NCBI GenBank assembly: GCA_006508105.1
Contig: QKPP01000114.1
Span: 1 to 55,575, forward strand
Direction: 5' to 3'
DNA: 55,575 bases
Origin: Myxococcales bacterium FL481
GTDB taxonomy: Bacteria; Myxococcota_A; Polyangia; Nannocystales; Nannocystaceae
The position numbers were made by a program, and so were the translations under genes. Shown one piece after another: positions 1 to 7,866 of this stretch. Positions within the stretch are counted from its first letter, which is position 1; each line of letters opens with the position of its first letter. The notes under the pieces were generated by a model. It searched no databases. It worked only from the letters and a program-made list of their open reading frames with translations, and was not told where the DNA came from.

Positions 1-145
1 TCATCGTCGTCATCATCATCGTCGTCATCATCATCATCGTCATCGTCATCGTCGCCACTGTCATCATCATCATCATCATCGCCACTGTCGTCATCATCGC
101 CGGTGTCATCGTCGTCGTCGTCGCTTGAATCGTCGTCGTCATCGT
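1..145. repeat. Imperfect GAT/GAC (Asp) triplet microsatellite in protease gene
   Basis: On the + strand this reads as runs of atc/gtc triplets, sometimes broken by cgccactg. In the minus-strand reading frame it encodes Asp runs broken by single Ser or Gly residues. The copy number is likely to vary by slippage in frame. Confidence 0.85.
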
Positions 146-1019
146 CGCCGAAGGCCGGCCCGCAAGTGCTGCTGTAGCCGCTCAACTCGGAAGGCTGGCA
201 TCCGTTGTCCCAGGTGGCGCTCGCTTCGGGATTGCCGGGATCAACGTGAAAGCCGCCACACTCCTCGGTCGGATCCCACTCTCCGGTCTGACCGTCAAAA
301 CAAGGCGTGATGTCCATGCCGCTATCTTCCTCGATCCACGGCACACCATCTTCGTCGTGGAGCATTCCGTAGAACACCCGCCCGTCGCACGGATTCGGAC
401 CCCACGAGGTCACCCCCATCACGCGCCAGCCACGATCCTCGTCAAGCTCTTCCGGCAGCTGGATGTACAGCGGACCGCCAGAGTCCCCGAAGCACGACCC
501 CTTCCCGTTGCCGCCGATATCGATCTCACCGTTGGCCTGGATCCGGTTAACCGGCACCACCACCTCGCGTTTGTGGTCGCCGCCTTGTTCGTACTCGTCG
601 ACCCCGTGGCCAACTGGCGTGACTTCGACACCCTCCGCAACAATCTCGGTCTCGCACCCGTACAGAATCGGCGTGATCGGTATCGAGGTGACCGGTTCTG
701 CCAACACGCAGTAGGCGAAATCGGTGCCGCCGCCCGTGTTCCCGTAACGAGGATTCTTGGCGCAGCGTGCGGTGTCGACCCGGATCTCCGGGGCACTGCG
801 ATACTCGCCAAACCCCACCCGATTGGGGTTGGGACAATGAGCCGCGTACGTGATGACCTGCGGGTGGACCAGCGTCGCGGTGCAGCTGCCGATCCAGCCA
901 GTCGTCGGCCAGCCACACGGTTTGACGTTCTCGCCGCCGACGATGCGCTCGTTGACGTCGTCGGCATGGGCGGCAAGAGGGGCGAGGGTGGCGAGTCCCA
1001 GGGTGAGTAGACGCAGCAT
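1..1019 (-). CDS. Secreted trypsin-like serine protease (S1), C-terminus cut off by window edge
   Basis: Read directly from the minus strand from an ATG at 1019; the frame stays open to base 1. The N-terminus is a short hydrophobic signal peptide ending in AHA, followed by the mature trypsin start RIVGGENV. The S1 triad is visible: His in ITYAAHC, Asp in GGTDFAYCVL and Ser in SCFGDSGGPLY. A later TSWGPNPC segment matches the S1 core. After about residue 295 the protein becomes a long Asp/Ser tract that leaves the window. Such acidic stalks often precede a cell-surface sorting or anchoring tail in myxobacteria, but that tail is not visible here. Predicted to be exported and to act outside the cytoplasm. 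Substrate unknown. Confidence 0.9.
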   Translation of the reverse strand, partial: MLRLLTLGLATLAPLAAHADDVNERIVGGENVKPCGWPTTGWIGSCTATLVHPQVITYAAHCPNPNRVGFGEYRSAPEIRVDTARCAKNPRYGNTGGGTDFAYCVLAEPVTSIPITPILYGCETEIVAEGVEVTPVGHGVDEYEQGGDHKREVVVPVNRIQANGEIDIGGNGKGSCFGDSGGPLYIQLPEELDEDRGWRVMGVTSWGPNPCDGRVFYGMLHDEDGVPWIEEDSGMDITPCFDGQTGEWDPTEECGGFHVDPGNPEASATWDNGCQPSELSGYSSTCGPAFGDDDDDDSSDDDDDDTGDDDDSGDDDDDDDSGDDDDDDDDDDDDDDDDD

Positions 1020-1560
1020 GTGTTCCTTCGCAACGTGTAGAGAGACCCGACCCGATCGTTCCAACCGCCGAACGGGCGCGGATTTTGTAACTTATCCGGT
1101 CAACGCGTCCTCGCCAATGCCTTTCCTGTTTCGAGTTGCCGTCTCGTGACTTGCATGGGCGGATTCTATGCCGCCTCACCCGTTCGCGTAGACGGAGCAC
1201 CCGCTCATCGTCGGCGGCACGGCTCCCGCTTGGGCCGCGGGCTGACAGCACCGCTTCAATCCGCCACGCACACCGGGCTCGAGTCGCTTTCGCGCATCGA
1301 GCGGGCGGGTAGCCTCGGCTCCACGGCGCGAGAGTTCCGGCGAAGAACGTAATGTGGGCCACGCACGCCGACCTCACCGACGGGAGGTGAACACCCGTCA
1401 TCCGAACCATGCGCGCGCAGCTCAGAGGCTGACCGTGCCTGCGAGTATTGGCCGAACGCGGGCGCTGTCTCCCCCGGCCGCTTCATCCTCGAGCGTTCGT
1501 CCACCGATCCGGCCGCGCACTCAACAGGATCGTCCGGCGGGTGGACGATCACCCGTCGTC
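1020..1560. other. Intergenic stretch, no supported gene
   Basis: It lies upstream of the protease (minus) and downstream of the Nudix gene (minus). The open frames here are Arg/Pro/Ala-rich with no recognisable domain and look like GC-driven shadows. A promoter for the protease should lie in the right-adjacent part, but I see no convincing -35/-10 pair. Confidence 0.5.
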
Positions 1561-2031
1561 CTAGCGATACGCTGGCCGCTTGATCCGCGGTCCCGGGGCG
1601 AGACGCTCCTGCAGTTCCCACAGCGCGTTTTTGTTGCTGTCGAAGCGCAGTCGCTGCATCGCCGCGACCGGCTGCAACCACGCGAACTCGGAGTGCTCGT
1701 CGGACAGACGAAGGACGCGGTCGCCGACATCGACGGCGAACGCGTGTTCCGGCACCACCAGCACCTCGGTCGGCCATGCGGACCATGCATGGAACCAGCA
1801 CGCGGGGATGGTGGTTGTACTGTCTAACCGCACCAACGCGGCGGTCCGTTCGATGCCAGCTTCCTCCCACGCCTCGCGCCGCGCCGCGTCGGCCACCAAC
1901 TCCCCCTCCTCCACGCCGCCGGAGACGAACTGCCACAAGTCGTAGTCCCGGCGCCGAAACACGGCGACTTCAAACGTCGAGTACGCACCGCGATAAGGCA
2001 GCACCAGGACCTGCGCCGGGGCTCGAGGCAT
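1561..2031 (-). CDS. Nudix hydrolase (NudB/dATP-pyrophosphohydrolase-like)
   Basis: 156 aa, the usual length for a single Nudix domain. The Nudix box is intact: it opens with GGVEEGE at about residue 38 and continues to REAWEEAGI, giving the G-x5-E-x7-RE-U-x-EE-x-GU pattern that binds Mg2+ and cleaves a nucleoside diphosphate linked to another group. The N-terminus (PAQVLVLPYRG) and the C-terminal EHSEFAWLQP resemble NudB-type proteins that act on dihydroneopterin triphosphate or dATP. Substrate cannot be fixed from sequence. Stands alone, divergent from the YkgJ-like gene at 2228. Confidence 0.88.
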   Translation of the reverse strand: MPRAPAQVLVLPYRGAYSTFEVAVFRRRDYDLWQFVSGGVEEGELVADAARREAWEEAGIERTAALVRLDSTTTIPACWFHAWSAWPTEVLVVPEHAFAVDVGDRVLRLSDEHSEFAWLQPVAAMQRLRFDSNKNALWELQERLAPGPRIKRPAYR

Positions 2032-2227
2032 CGACCCAAGCTAGCACGAGGCCGTCAACCCGCGAGGGTCAGACACGGGTCACGTCCTGGCCAGCCCCGA
2101 CCGGCGGGGGCGTCTGCCGGCCGGTCGCGGCGTCGCGCCGGTCGGCAGATCGGCCACTGGTGGCGCTCGCCGGTCCACCCGCCGCCTCCTCGTTGCCTCG
2201 CCCCCCGTCGCTGCGCCACCATGCGGT

Positions 2228-2782
2228 GTGCCCCAGCGGTTCGCCTACTACCGCCAGCTTCTGGCGAAAGTCGATACTCACGCCACCCACGTCACCGCGC
2301 GCTATGACGCCTCGTTGTACTGCCAGGTCGGTTGCACGGCCTGCTGTCGTCAAGATCTCACCGTCACCCGCGTTGAGGCCGATCATATCGCAGGCTGGCT
2401 GGCCGAGCGTGCGACGACGTTGGCCGTCGCGAGCGACGAGCGGGGAGCCGCCGACAATCATCGCCAGTTCCTCGCCCTCGCCGGACCCCGAGCCTGCGCG
2501 TTTCTGGGGCCATCGGGCCGGTGCCAGATCTACGAGGTTCGACCGGTAGTATGCCGTTCCCACGGCCTTCCCCTTCTCGCGCAAGACGGACTGCGTGACT
2601 GTTGCCCGCTGAATTTCACCGGCACCGTGACGGTCGAGGATCTCGACGCGTCGGCGCTGCTCAATCTCGACACCCTCAACACCATGCTCGGCGCGATCGA
2701 TCACGCCTACACCCAGCAGACGCACCGGCCCACTGAACGCGTTTCGCTGCGAGACCTGCGTCGCCAGCACGACGCGTCATGA
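2228..2782 (+). CDS. YkgJ-family cysteine-cluster protein
   Basis: 184 aa from a GTG start. Cysteines are spaced as in the YkgJ (zinc- or iron-chelating) family: CQVGCTACCRQ near residue 30, then CAFLGPSGRCQIYEVRP and VVCRSHG around residues 80-110, and CCPLNF. The biochemical role of this family is poorly known; metal binding is predicted. The N-terminus (RFAYYRQLLAKVD) is helical with no signal peptide, so the protein is probably cytoplasmic. It converges on the carotenoid fusion gene across a 5-bp tandem repeat. Confidence 0.8.
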   Translation: MPQRFAYYRQLLAKVDTHATHVTARYDASLYCQVGCTACCRQDLTVTRVEADHIAGWLAERATTLAVASDERGAADNHRQFLALAGPRACAFLGPSGRCQIYEVRPVVCRSHGLPLLAQDGLRDCCPLNFTGTVTVEDLDASALLNLDTLNTMLGAIDHAYTQQTHRPTERVSLRDLRRQHDAS

Positions 2783-2800
2783 GCGAGCGCCACGACGTGA

Positions 2801-2845
2801 CGTCACGTCACGTCACGTCACGTCACGTCACGTCACGTCACGTCA
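2801..2845. repeat. (CGTCA)x9 tandem repeat between convergent genes
   Basis: Nine perfect copies of the pentamer, preceded by gtga so that the left edge reads TGACGTCA, a palindrome. It fills nearly all of the gap between the YkgJ gene stop (2782) and the crt fusion gene, and the last copy supplies that gene's stop codon (TCA at 2843-2845, TGA on the minus strand). Confidence 0.95.
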
Positions 2846-5119
2846 CGCAAAGATACCTTTGCGCGGTACCGAGTGCACCTCCACCCCCTCTCGCCCCATC
2901 GCCCGCATCAACTCGTTGGCCGCAATCAACCCCGACGTACACGCGGCTTCCATCAGCATCGCCGGATACGGCAGTTTGACCCAGTCGCCGGCCAAGACCA
3001 GCCCGGGAATGCCGGTCCGCGTGGTCGGCCGGGCCGCGTACTGCCCGACATGAAATGCCGGAAAATCGCGCCGCCACTGCCAGTGATCCCACACGATGCC
3101 CGCGCCGCGCAGCTCGGGAAGGAAATGGTGAAGGTCGTCCAGCAGCGCCTCGCGCAGATCGTGCTCGTCGGTGAACGAGTCCGGCACGCAGTAGCTGTGT
3201 AGTTCGAGACAACACCCGTCGTGGGTTGCGGCCCAACGACGAACCTCTGGCACGACCCGCTCATAAAACGATATCGAGTCGAGCGCCTGTCGGCGCTCGG
3301 TGATCACGAATGCGGTCAGGTCTGCGCGTTCGATGGGTCGATCGAACCAGATGCGCCACACCGCGTACGCCGACGTCACCCGCAATCCAGACACTTGGTC
3401 CCGCCACGACCCGGCTTCCGGCTCGTCTGGCTGCGCTTCCAGGTCACCGGTCAGCGCCCGCGCGGCCGGCACGTCGGCTGCGAGCACCACACCGTCGAAG
3501 TCCCGATCTTGTCCATCCGCTCGCACGCGAAAACCCGTCGTTCCACGCCGCAGCGGCGCGACCTCAGCATTGGTGTGGACCTTCACCCCGAGCTGCCCGA
3601 GACGCTCGGTGATGGGCCCGATCAATCCCGTGTGATAGTCGGTCGGCAGATAGTCGTAGCAAAGCCCGTGATCATGCGAAAGGAAGAAGAAATGAAAGCT
3701 CTTGAGCAACTCCGCCGTCGACATACGCTCCGGCGGCGCGAAGAAGGCCCGAGCGAAGCTGTTGAATGTCAGTCGCAACTCATCCGGCAAATCGATATCA
3801 TCGGCAAATTGGGCGTAAGATACGTGGTCGAATCGTTCGGCGGTCTGCCTCGACTCGTAGCGCAATAGTTCGACCAAGCGCCACAATCGGGGGCGCGCGA
3901 GATCTCGCCAGTGGAAGTGACCGTGCAACAACAGCGAGACCAGATTCACCAGTGGCGTGGTGGCGATCTGAGCGTAGCCGAACCGGCGCCCGTCCTTGGT
4001 CGCGATCAGGTAGTCGGGCATCTCCCGCAAGATCGGGGTCACACCACACTCGTCGAGCAGGCGATACAGGTTGTAGTAGTGCCGAAAGAACGCGTGGAAT
4101 CCGTGCTCAACCGTCTGGGTTTCGCCACCCGGCAGCGTGGTCGGCCACGCCCCGACTTTCCCGCCCAGGTACGACTCGCGTTCAAACAGCTCCACGTCGA
4201 CGCCCCGGGCCGCCAGCGTCAGCGACGCTTGCAATCCCGCGAGCCCGCCCCCAACCACCGCGATGCGGGGGCGACGACCGGCGGGTATCGCGAGCGACTG
4301 CACCGGCAAGCCGGACAGCTCCGTCACGTGACGCTGGACTTGCTCCGCCGAAAAGCGCTCGCGATAGCCGCGAAGGCGGCGGCGAATCACCGCGCCGAAC
4401 CAACGCCGCCGTTGCTCCGTGATCAACCGCTGATCCGCGAGCGAGAGGGCCTCCGGGGTGAGGCGCATGTACGCGATGTGCACCAGACCAAGCCACCCGA
4501 TCGCATACGCGAAGTCCTCGACCGGAACGTACCCGATCCGCCAGCCGAGATAGTAGCCGTCGCCGTACAGCACCACGGGCCGTCCCGCCAAGTACCCGTC
4601 GAACGCCACGACGAACACGACGATGGTGACGAGTTGCCCCAGAAACGCCCGCTGACGAAACAGATGCGTCCCCGCCCATCTGTCGACGACCATCGCCACG
4701 CTGACACTCCCGGTGGCCAACGCCGTGTATTCAAAGCCACCCCACCACGCCGCGAGCGCGGCCCCGGCCAAACCGGCCGCGCTCCACCACCGTCCGGGGG
4801 CAACAACCGGAACCGAACGAATTGGACGCCACACGGTCTCCCAAACAAACAGGCACGCCATACCCACCGACGCGAAGAACATCCACTCGCCCAGGGGCAA
4901 TCCCCACAGGGCGACGCCCGAGGTGTAGCTCGAGTTGAAGGTCCAATGTCGCCCCGCGACCCAGCTATCCCAGACGAGGTAGGGCACCGCGACCAGGGCG
5001 GTAGCGAGCGCAGCCCGGGGCCAACGCAACCGGAACGGCGTATTGACCAGCGAAGACGAGATCAAGATAGAGCCGGCCACCACCGCGTTGAATAGGAGAT
5101 ACTCGTACGTGCCAGTCAT
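2843..5119 (-). CDS. Fused lycopene beta-cyclase (CrtYc-CrtYd) and CrtU-like carotenoid FAD oxidoreductase
   Basis: 758 aa from ATG 5119, chosen because GGAGGA sits 6 nt upstream; a GTG at 5137 would include that motif in the coding part. Residues ~1-100 form a CrtYc-like membrane half (PYLVWDSW, then LPLGEWMFF). Residues ~115-230 form a CrtYd-like half ending RIGYVPVEDFAYA, with the family's PxE(E/D) motif. From ~285 a soluble FAD domain starts (RIAVVGGGLAGLQA, YLGGKVGAW, GFHAFFRHYYNLYRLL). Its later parts (SFHFFFLSHDHGL, AYAVWRIWFDRP, LAGDWVKLPYPAMLMEAACTSG) match the CrtU beta-carotene desaturase/methyltransferase pattern. Inferred reaction: lycopene to beta-carotene, then aromatisation of the beta-rings. 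The first half has PLGE in place of PxEE. The precise chemistry of the FAD part is inferred. Confidence 0.85.
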   Translation of the reverse strand: MTGTYEYLLFNAVVAGSILISSSLVNTPFRLRWPRAALATALVAVPYLVWDSWVAGRHWTFNSSYTSGVALWGLPLGEWMFFASVGMACLFVWETVWRPIRSVPVVAPGRWWSAAGLAGAALAAWWGGFEYTALATGSVSVAMVVDRWAGTHLFRQRAFLGQLVTIVVFVVAFDGYLAGRPVVLYGDGYYLGWRIGYVPVEDFAYAIGWLGLVHIAYMRLTPEALSLADQRLITEQRRRWFGAVIRRRLRGYRERFSAEQVQRHVTELSGLPVQSLAIPAGRRPRIAVVGGGLAGLQASLTLAARGVDVELFERESYLGGKVGAWPTTLPGGETQTVEHGFHAFFRHYYNLYRLLDECGVTPILREMPDYLIATKDGRRFGYAQIATTPLVNLVSLLLHGHFHWRDLARPRLWRLVELLRYESRQTAERFDHVSYAQFADDIDLPDELRLTFNSFARAFFAPPERMSTAELLKSFHFFFLSHDHGLCYDYLPTDYHTGLIGPITERLGQLGVKVHTNAEVAPLRRGTTGFRVRADGQDRDFDGVVLAADVPAARALTGDLEAQPDEPEAGSWRDQVSGLRVTSAYAVWRIWFDRPIERADLTAFVITERRQALDSISFYERVVPEVRRWAATHDGCCLELHSYCVPDSFTDEHDLREALLDDLHHFLPELRGAGIVWDHWQWRRDFPAFHVGQYAARPTTRTGIPGLVLAGDWVKLPYPAMLMEAACTSGLIAANELMRAMGREGVEVHSVPRKGIFA

Positions 5120-5125
5120 CGCGGG

Positions 5126-5131
5126 TCCTCC
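5126..5131 (-). promoter_or_regulatory. Ribosome binding site GGAGGA for the crt fusion gene
   Basis: GGAGGA on the minus strand with 6 nt to ATG 5119. It decides for that start over the GTG at 5137. Confidence 0.8.
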
Positions 5132-5252
5132 GTACACCGAACCGTTGGCACCCGGCCCGTCGCTTCGCGCGATCGCGGGACGCTAGACGTGGGCTGCCAC
5201 GGCGTGTGCTTCATTAGCGTCATGTACGCCTCCTCGAACAAGTTCGAGAATT

Positions 5253-5281
5253 AATTTATTCAAAACTTGTTCACGCGGCAA
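5253..5281 (-). promoter_or_regulatory. Candidate sigma70-type promoter for the crt fusion gene
   Basis: Minus strand: TTGCCG (5281-5276), 17 nt spacer, TAAATT (5258-5253); each box has 4 of 6 consensus bases. Operator-like site 2 lies in the spacer and the palindromic site 1 lies over the expected transcription start. Confidence 0.45.
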
Positions 5282-5295
5282 CTATCGCGTAGAAC
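5267..5295 (+). promoter_or_regulatory. Candidate promoter for crtI-crtB-crtE
   Basis: TTGTTC (5267-5272), 17 nt spacer, TAGAAC (5290-5295). The -35 box lies inside operator-like site 2, and site 3 follows the -10 box directly. The expected start of transcription near 5302 would leave almost no leader before crtI. Weak match to consensus. Confidence 0.35.
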
Positions 5296-5310
5296 GAACT
5301 TGTGCAAAAC

Positions 5311-6852
5311 ATGTCCACAGCGATCAAGCGGCGTGGAAAGCGCGCACTGGTCATCGGCGCGGGACTGGGCGGGTTGGCGGCGGCGATGCGCCTGAGCGTC
5401 CGCGGCTACGACGTCGAGGTCGTCGAGCGACTGGACACCCCAGGCGGCCGCGCATCGGTCATCCGCGATAGCGGCTACGTGTTCGACTGCGGACCGACCG
5501 TCATCACCGCCCCGTTTCTCCTTGAAGAGCTGTGGCAGCTCGCCGGACTCGACTTCCACCAAGATGTCGATCTGCGGCCGGTCACGCCGTTTTACCGGGT
5601 CTACTTCGATGACGGTCAGCACTTCGACTACGAAGGCGACACCGACCGCATGCGCGAACAAATCGCGGCGCTGCATCCACCGGACGCAGCCGGCTACGAC
5701 GCGTTCCTCGAAGCCAGTCGCCGGATCTTCGATATCGGGTTCACCAAGCTCGCCCACGCGCCGTTTCACCGCGCGTCCCGCATGCTGCGAATCGTGCCGA
5801 GCATGATCCGGCTTCGCAGTCACGAGAGCGTGTACGGACTCGTCTCCCGCTACGTCAAGCACCCCAAGACGCGACAGGTCCTGAGCTTTCACCCCCTCTT
5901 GGTCGGTGGCAACCCGTTTTCCACGACCTCCGTCTACTCGCTCATCGCCCACCTCGAACGCAAATGGGGGGTGCATTTCGCGATGGGTGGTACCGGGGCA
6001 ATCGTCAGCGCGTTGGTCGACCGGCTGCGCGAACGCGGTGTGCGTTTTCGCTTCGACACCACGGTCCGCAAGATCGCCGTCGAAAACCGCCGCGTCACCG
6101 GGCTTGAACTCGAAGACGGGCAGCGTCTCCCCGCGGACGTGGTCGTGTCGAACGCCGACGCGGCGTGGACTATCCGGCACCTCCTCGCGCCGGCTGACCG
6201 CCCCTCTTGGACTGACCGGCGGGTGGAGAAAAGCCGCTACTCGATGAGTCTTTTCGTCTGGTACTTCGGCACCCGCCGTCAGTACCCTAACCTGCCGCAC
6301 CACAGCATCGTGCTCGGTCCGCGATACCGTGGGCTGTTGCGCGACATCTTCAATAAGAAAGTCCTCGCCGAAGACTTCAGCTTGTATTTGCATCGCCCCA
6401 CCGCGACCGACCCCAGTCTGGCGCCGGCGGGGAGCGACGCGTTCTACGTGCTGTCGCCCGTGCCTCACCTCGATGCGGGGATCGATTGGCGCCGCGCGGC
6501 CGAACCGTACCGTCAACGCATTCAAGCCCACTTGGAGCGCACGCTCATGCCCGGGCTGTCGCAATCGATCGAAGTGTCGCACACGCTCGACCCACAAGGC
6601 TTTCGCGACAACCTGCTCTCCTACAAAGGGGCCGCATTCAGCTTCGAGCCGGTCTTGCGCCAAAGCGCGTACTTTCGACCCCACAATCGCTTTGGCGACG
6701 TCCAAGGGTTGTATCTCGTCGGCGCCGGGACGCATCCCGGGGCGGGGGTGCCGGGGGTGCTGAGCTCGGCCCGCGTGCTTGACGAGGTCGTCCCGGACCC
6801 ATCTCCAGTCCACGCGGCGGTGCCGAACACGCTCGCGGGGGCCGTCGGATGA
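5311..6852 (+). CDS. crtI: Phytoene desaturase
   Basis: 513 aa from ATG 5311; an in-frame GTG at 5302 is a possible alternative. The N-terminal dinucleotide fold RALVIGAGLGGLAAAMRL is followed by the CrtI pattern TPGGRASVIRDSGYVFDCGPTV. Later come YSLIAHLERKWGVHF with MGGTGAIVSAL, and the C-terminal FAD signature LYLVGAGTHPGAGVPGVLSSA. It converts phytoene to lycopene by successive desaturations. The stop overlaps the crtB start by 4 nt (ATGA), so the two are translationally coupled. No clear Shine-Dalgarno sequence precedes it, which fits a very short or absent leader. Confidence 0.95.
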   Translation: MSTAIKRRGKRALVIGAGLGGLAAAMRLSVRGYDVEVVERLDTPGGRASVIRDSGYVFDCGPTVITAPFLLEELWQLAGLDFHQDVDLRPVTPFYRVYFDDGQHFDYEGDTDRMREQIAALHPPDAAGYDAFLEASRRIFDIGFTKLAHAPFHRASRMLRIVPSMIRLRSHESVYGLVSRYVKHPKTRQVLSFHPLLVGGNPFSTTSVYSLIAHLERKWGVHFAMGGTGAIVSALVDRLRERGVRFRFDTTVRKIAVENRRVTGLELEDGQRLPADVVVSNADAAWTIRHLLAPADRPSWTDRRVEKSRYSMSLFVWYFGTRRQYPNLPHHSIVLGPRYRGLLRDIFNKKVLAEDFSLYLHRPTATDPSLAPAGSDAFYVLSPVPHLDAGIDWRRAAEPYRQRIQAHLERTLMPGLSQSIEVSHTLDPQGFRDNLLSYKGAAFSFEPVLRQSAYFRPHNRFGDVQGLYLVGAGTHPGAGVPGVLSSARVLDEVVPDPSPVHAAVPNTLAGAVG

Positions 6853-7862
6853 ACGCGACCACCGTTCCGCCGCCGGTCGCCGTGCTTCGCGAAGACCCCG
6901 TGACGCAACCTGCTCCCGTCGCCGCGCCTAGCTCGGCGGTGCTACAGCAGTGCCGCGAGGCACTCGAGCACGGCTCGAAGAGCTTTGCGATGGCCGCACG
7001 GATCCTCCCGGCGCGCGTGCGCGTGCCGGCCACGATCTTTTACGCGTTTTGCCGGGAAGCAGACGACTTGATCGACGAGGGCGAAGACCCGGCTCGCGCC
7101 CTGGACCAACTGCGCGACCGCGTCGATGCCGTCTATCAGGGGCATCCGACGCATGCACGCGACCAGGGCCTCGCCTACCTCGTGCAGGCCTACGGCCTGC
7201 CGCGTTGTGTGTTCGAGGCGCTCCTCGACGGCTTCGCGTGGGACGTTCAATCGCGTGAGATGCAAACGACCACCGACTTGTACGACTACTGCGTTCGGGT
7301 CGCGTCCAGCGTCGGCGTTGCGATCTGCTACTTCGTGGGAGTCACCGACCGCGTCACGCTCGCCCGAGCCTGTGATCTCGGCGTGGCGATGCAGCTGACC
7401 AACATCGCCCGCGATGTCGGCGAAGATCTCGGTCGCGGACGGGTCTACGTGCCCACCAACTGGCTTCCCCGTCACGTGCCGCCGCGTGACAGCTTGACCA
7501 ACGCGACGGTGGCACGAGACATGGCCCGTGAGCTGGTCACCCGATCGCGCGTCCTGTACCGGCGCGCCGACCTCGGTCTCGACCGGCTTCCGCTCTCGGT
7601 CCGGCCCAGTCTGCGCGCGGCAGCGTTGATCTATGCGGCGATCGGCGACGTCGTCCGCCGCCCCCAACACAACGTGCTCCGCACTCGAGCTGTTGTATCC
7701 ACGCGCCACAAGCTCGTCTGCGTGGCGCGTGCCCTACTGCGGACCGCCCTCCCCTCCCGTTTCAAACCCGAGGCGACTCGTGCCGTCGTCTTCGCCCCAC
7801 CTCTTGCTGAAGCGGAGTGCTTACTGCCCCCGCCGTCTCTCACCGCCCCGCCGAAGGCCTAG
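6849..7862 (+). CDS. crtB: Phytoene synthase
   Basis: 337 aa. Both Asp-rich prenyl-diphosphate motifs are present: YAFCREADDLIDE near residue 60 and LTNIARDVGEDLGRGRVYVP near residue 190. These belong to the squalene/phytoene synthase family. Condenses two GGPP molecules to phytoene. The first ~35 residues are a Pro/Ala-rich extension before the conserved domain, so an internal start is possible, but the ATGA overlap with crtI favours ATG 6849. crtE follows 4 nt after its stop. Confidence 0.95.
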   Translation: MNATTVPPPVAVLREDPVTQPAPVAAPSSAVLQQCREALEHGSKSFAMAARILPARVRVPATIFYAFCREADDLIDEGEDPARALDQLRDRVDAVYQGHPTHARDQGLAYLVQAYGLPRCVFEALLDGFAWDVQSREMQTTTDLYDYCVRVASSVGVAICYFVGVTDRVTLARACDLGVAMQLTNIARDVGEDLGRGRVYVPTNWLPRHVPPRDSLTNATVARDMARELVTRSRVLYRRADLGLDRLPLSVRPSLRAAALIYAAIGDVVRRPQHNVLRTRAVVSTRHKLVCVARALLRTALPSRFKPEATRAVVFAPPLAEAECLLPPPSLTAPPKA

Positions 7863-7866
7863 CTCG

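Larger units (their letters stand above)
5233..5303. promoter_or_regulatory. Candidate CarA/CarH operator: three ACAAGTT/AACTTGT half-sites in divergent crt control region
   Basis: Site 1 is a perfect inverted repeat CTCGAAC-AA-GTTCGAG (5233-5248) containing GAACAAGTT. Site 2 is AACTTGTTC (5264-5272), the exact reverse complement of GAACAAGTT at 5236-5244. Site 3 is AACTTGT (5297-5303). Centres of sites 2 and 3 are 33 bp apart, about three helical turns. The sites overlap the candidate promoters of both divergent transcripts. The locus encodes a MerR-B12 repressor, so its binding here is the natural inference. That the repressor reads this motif is not shown by the sequence. Confidence 0.6.

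Noticed and set aside
3911-5095. 394-aa open frame antisense to the crt fusion gene
   Set aside because: Arg/His/Pro/Gln-rich with no motif; shadow of a clearly conserved gene.
5260-6813. 517-aa open frame antisense to crtI
   Set aside because: It mirrors crtI exactly and has no domain; in this high-GC DNA antisense frames stay open by codon bias.
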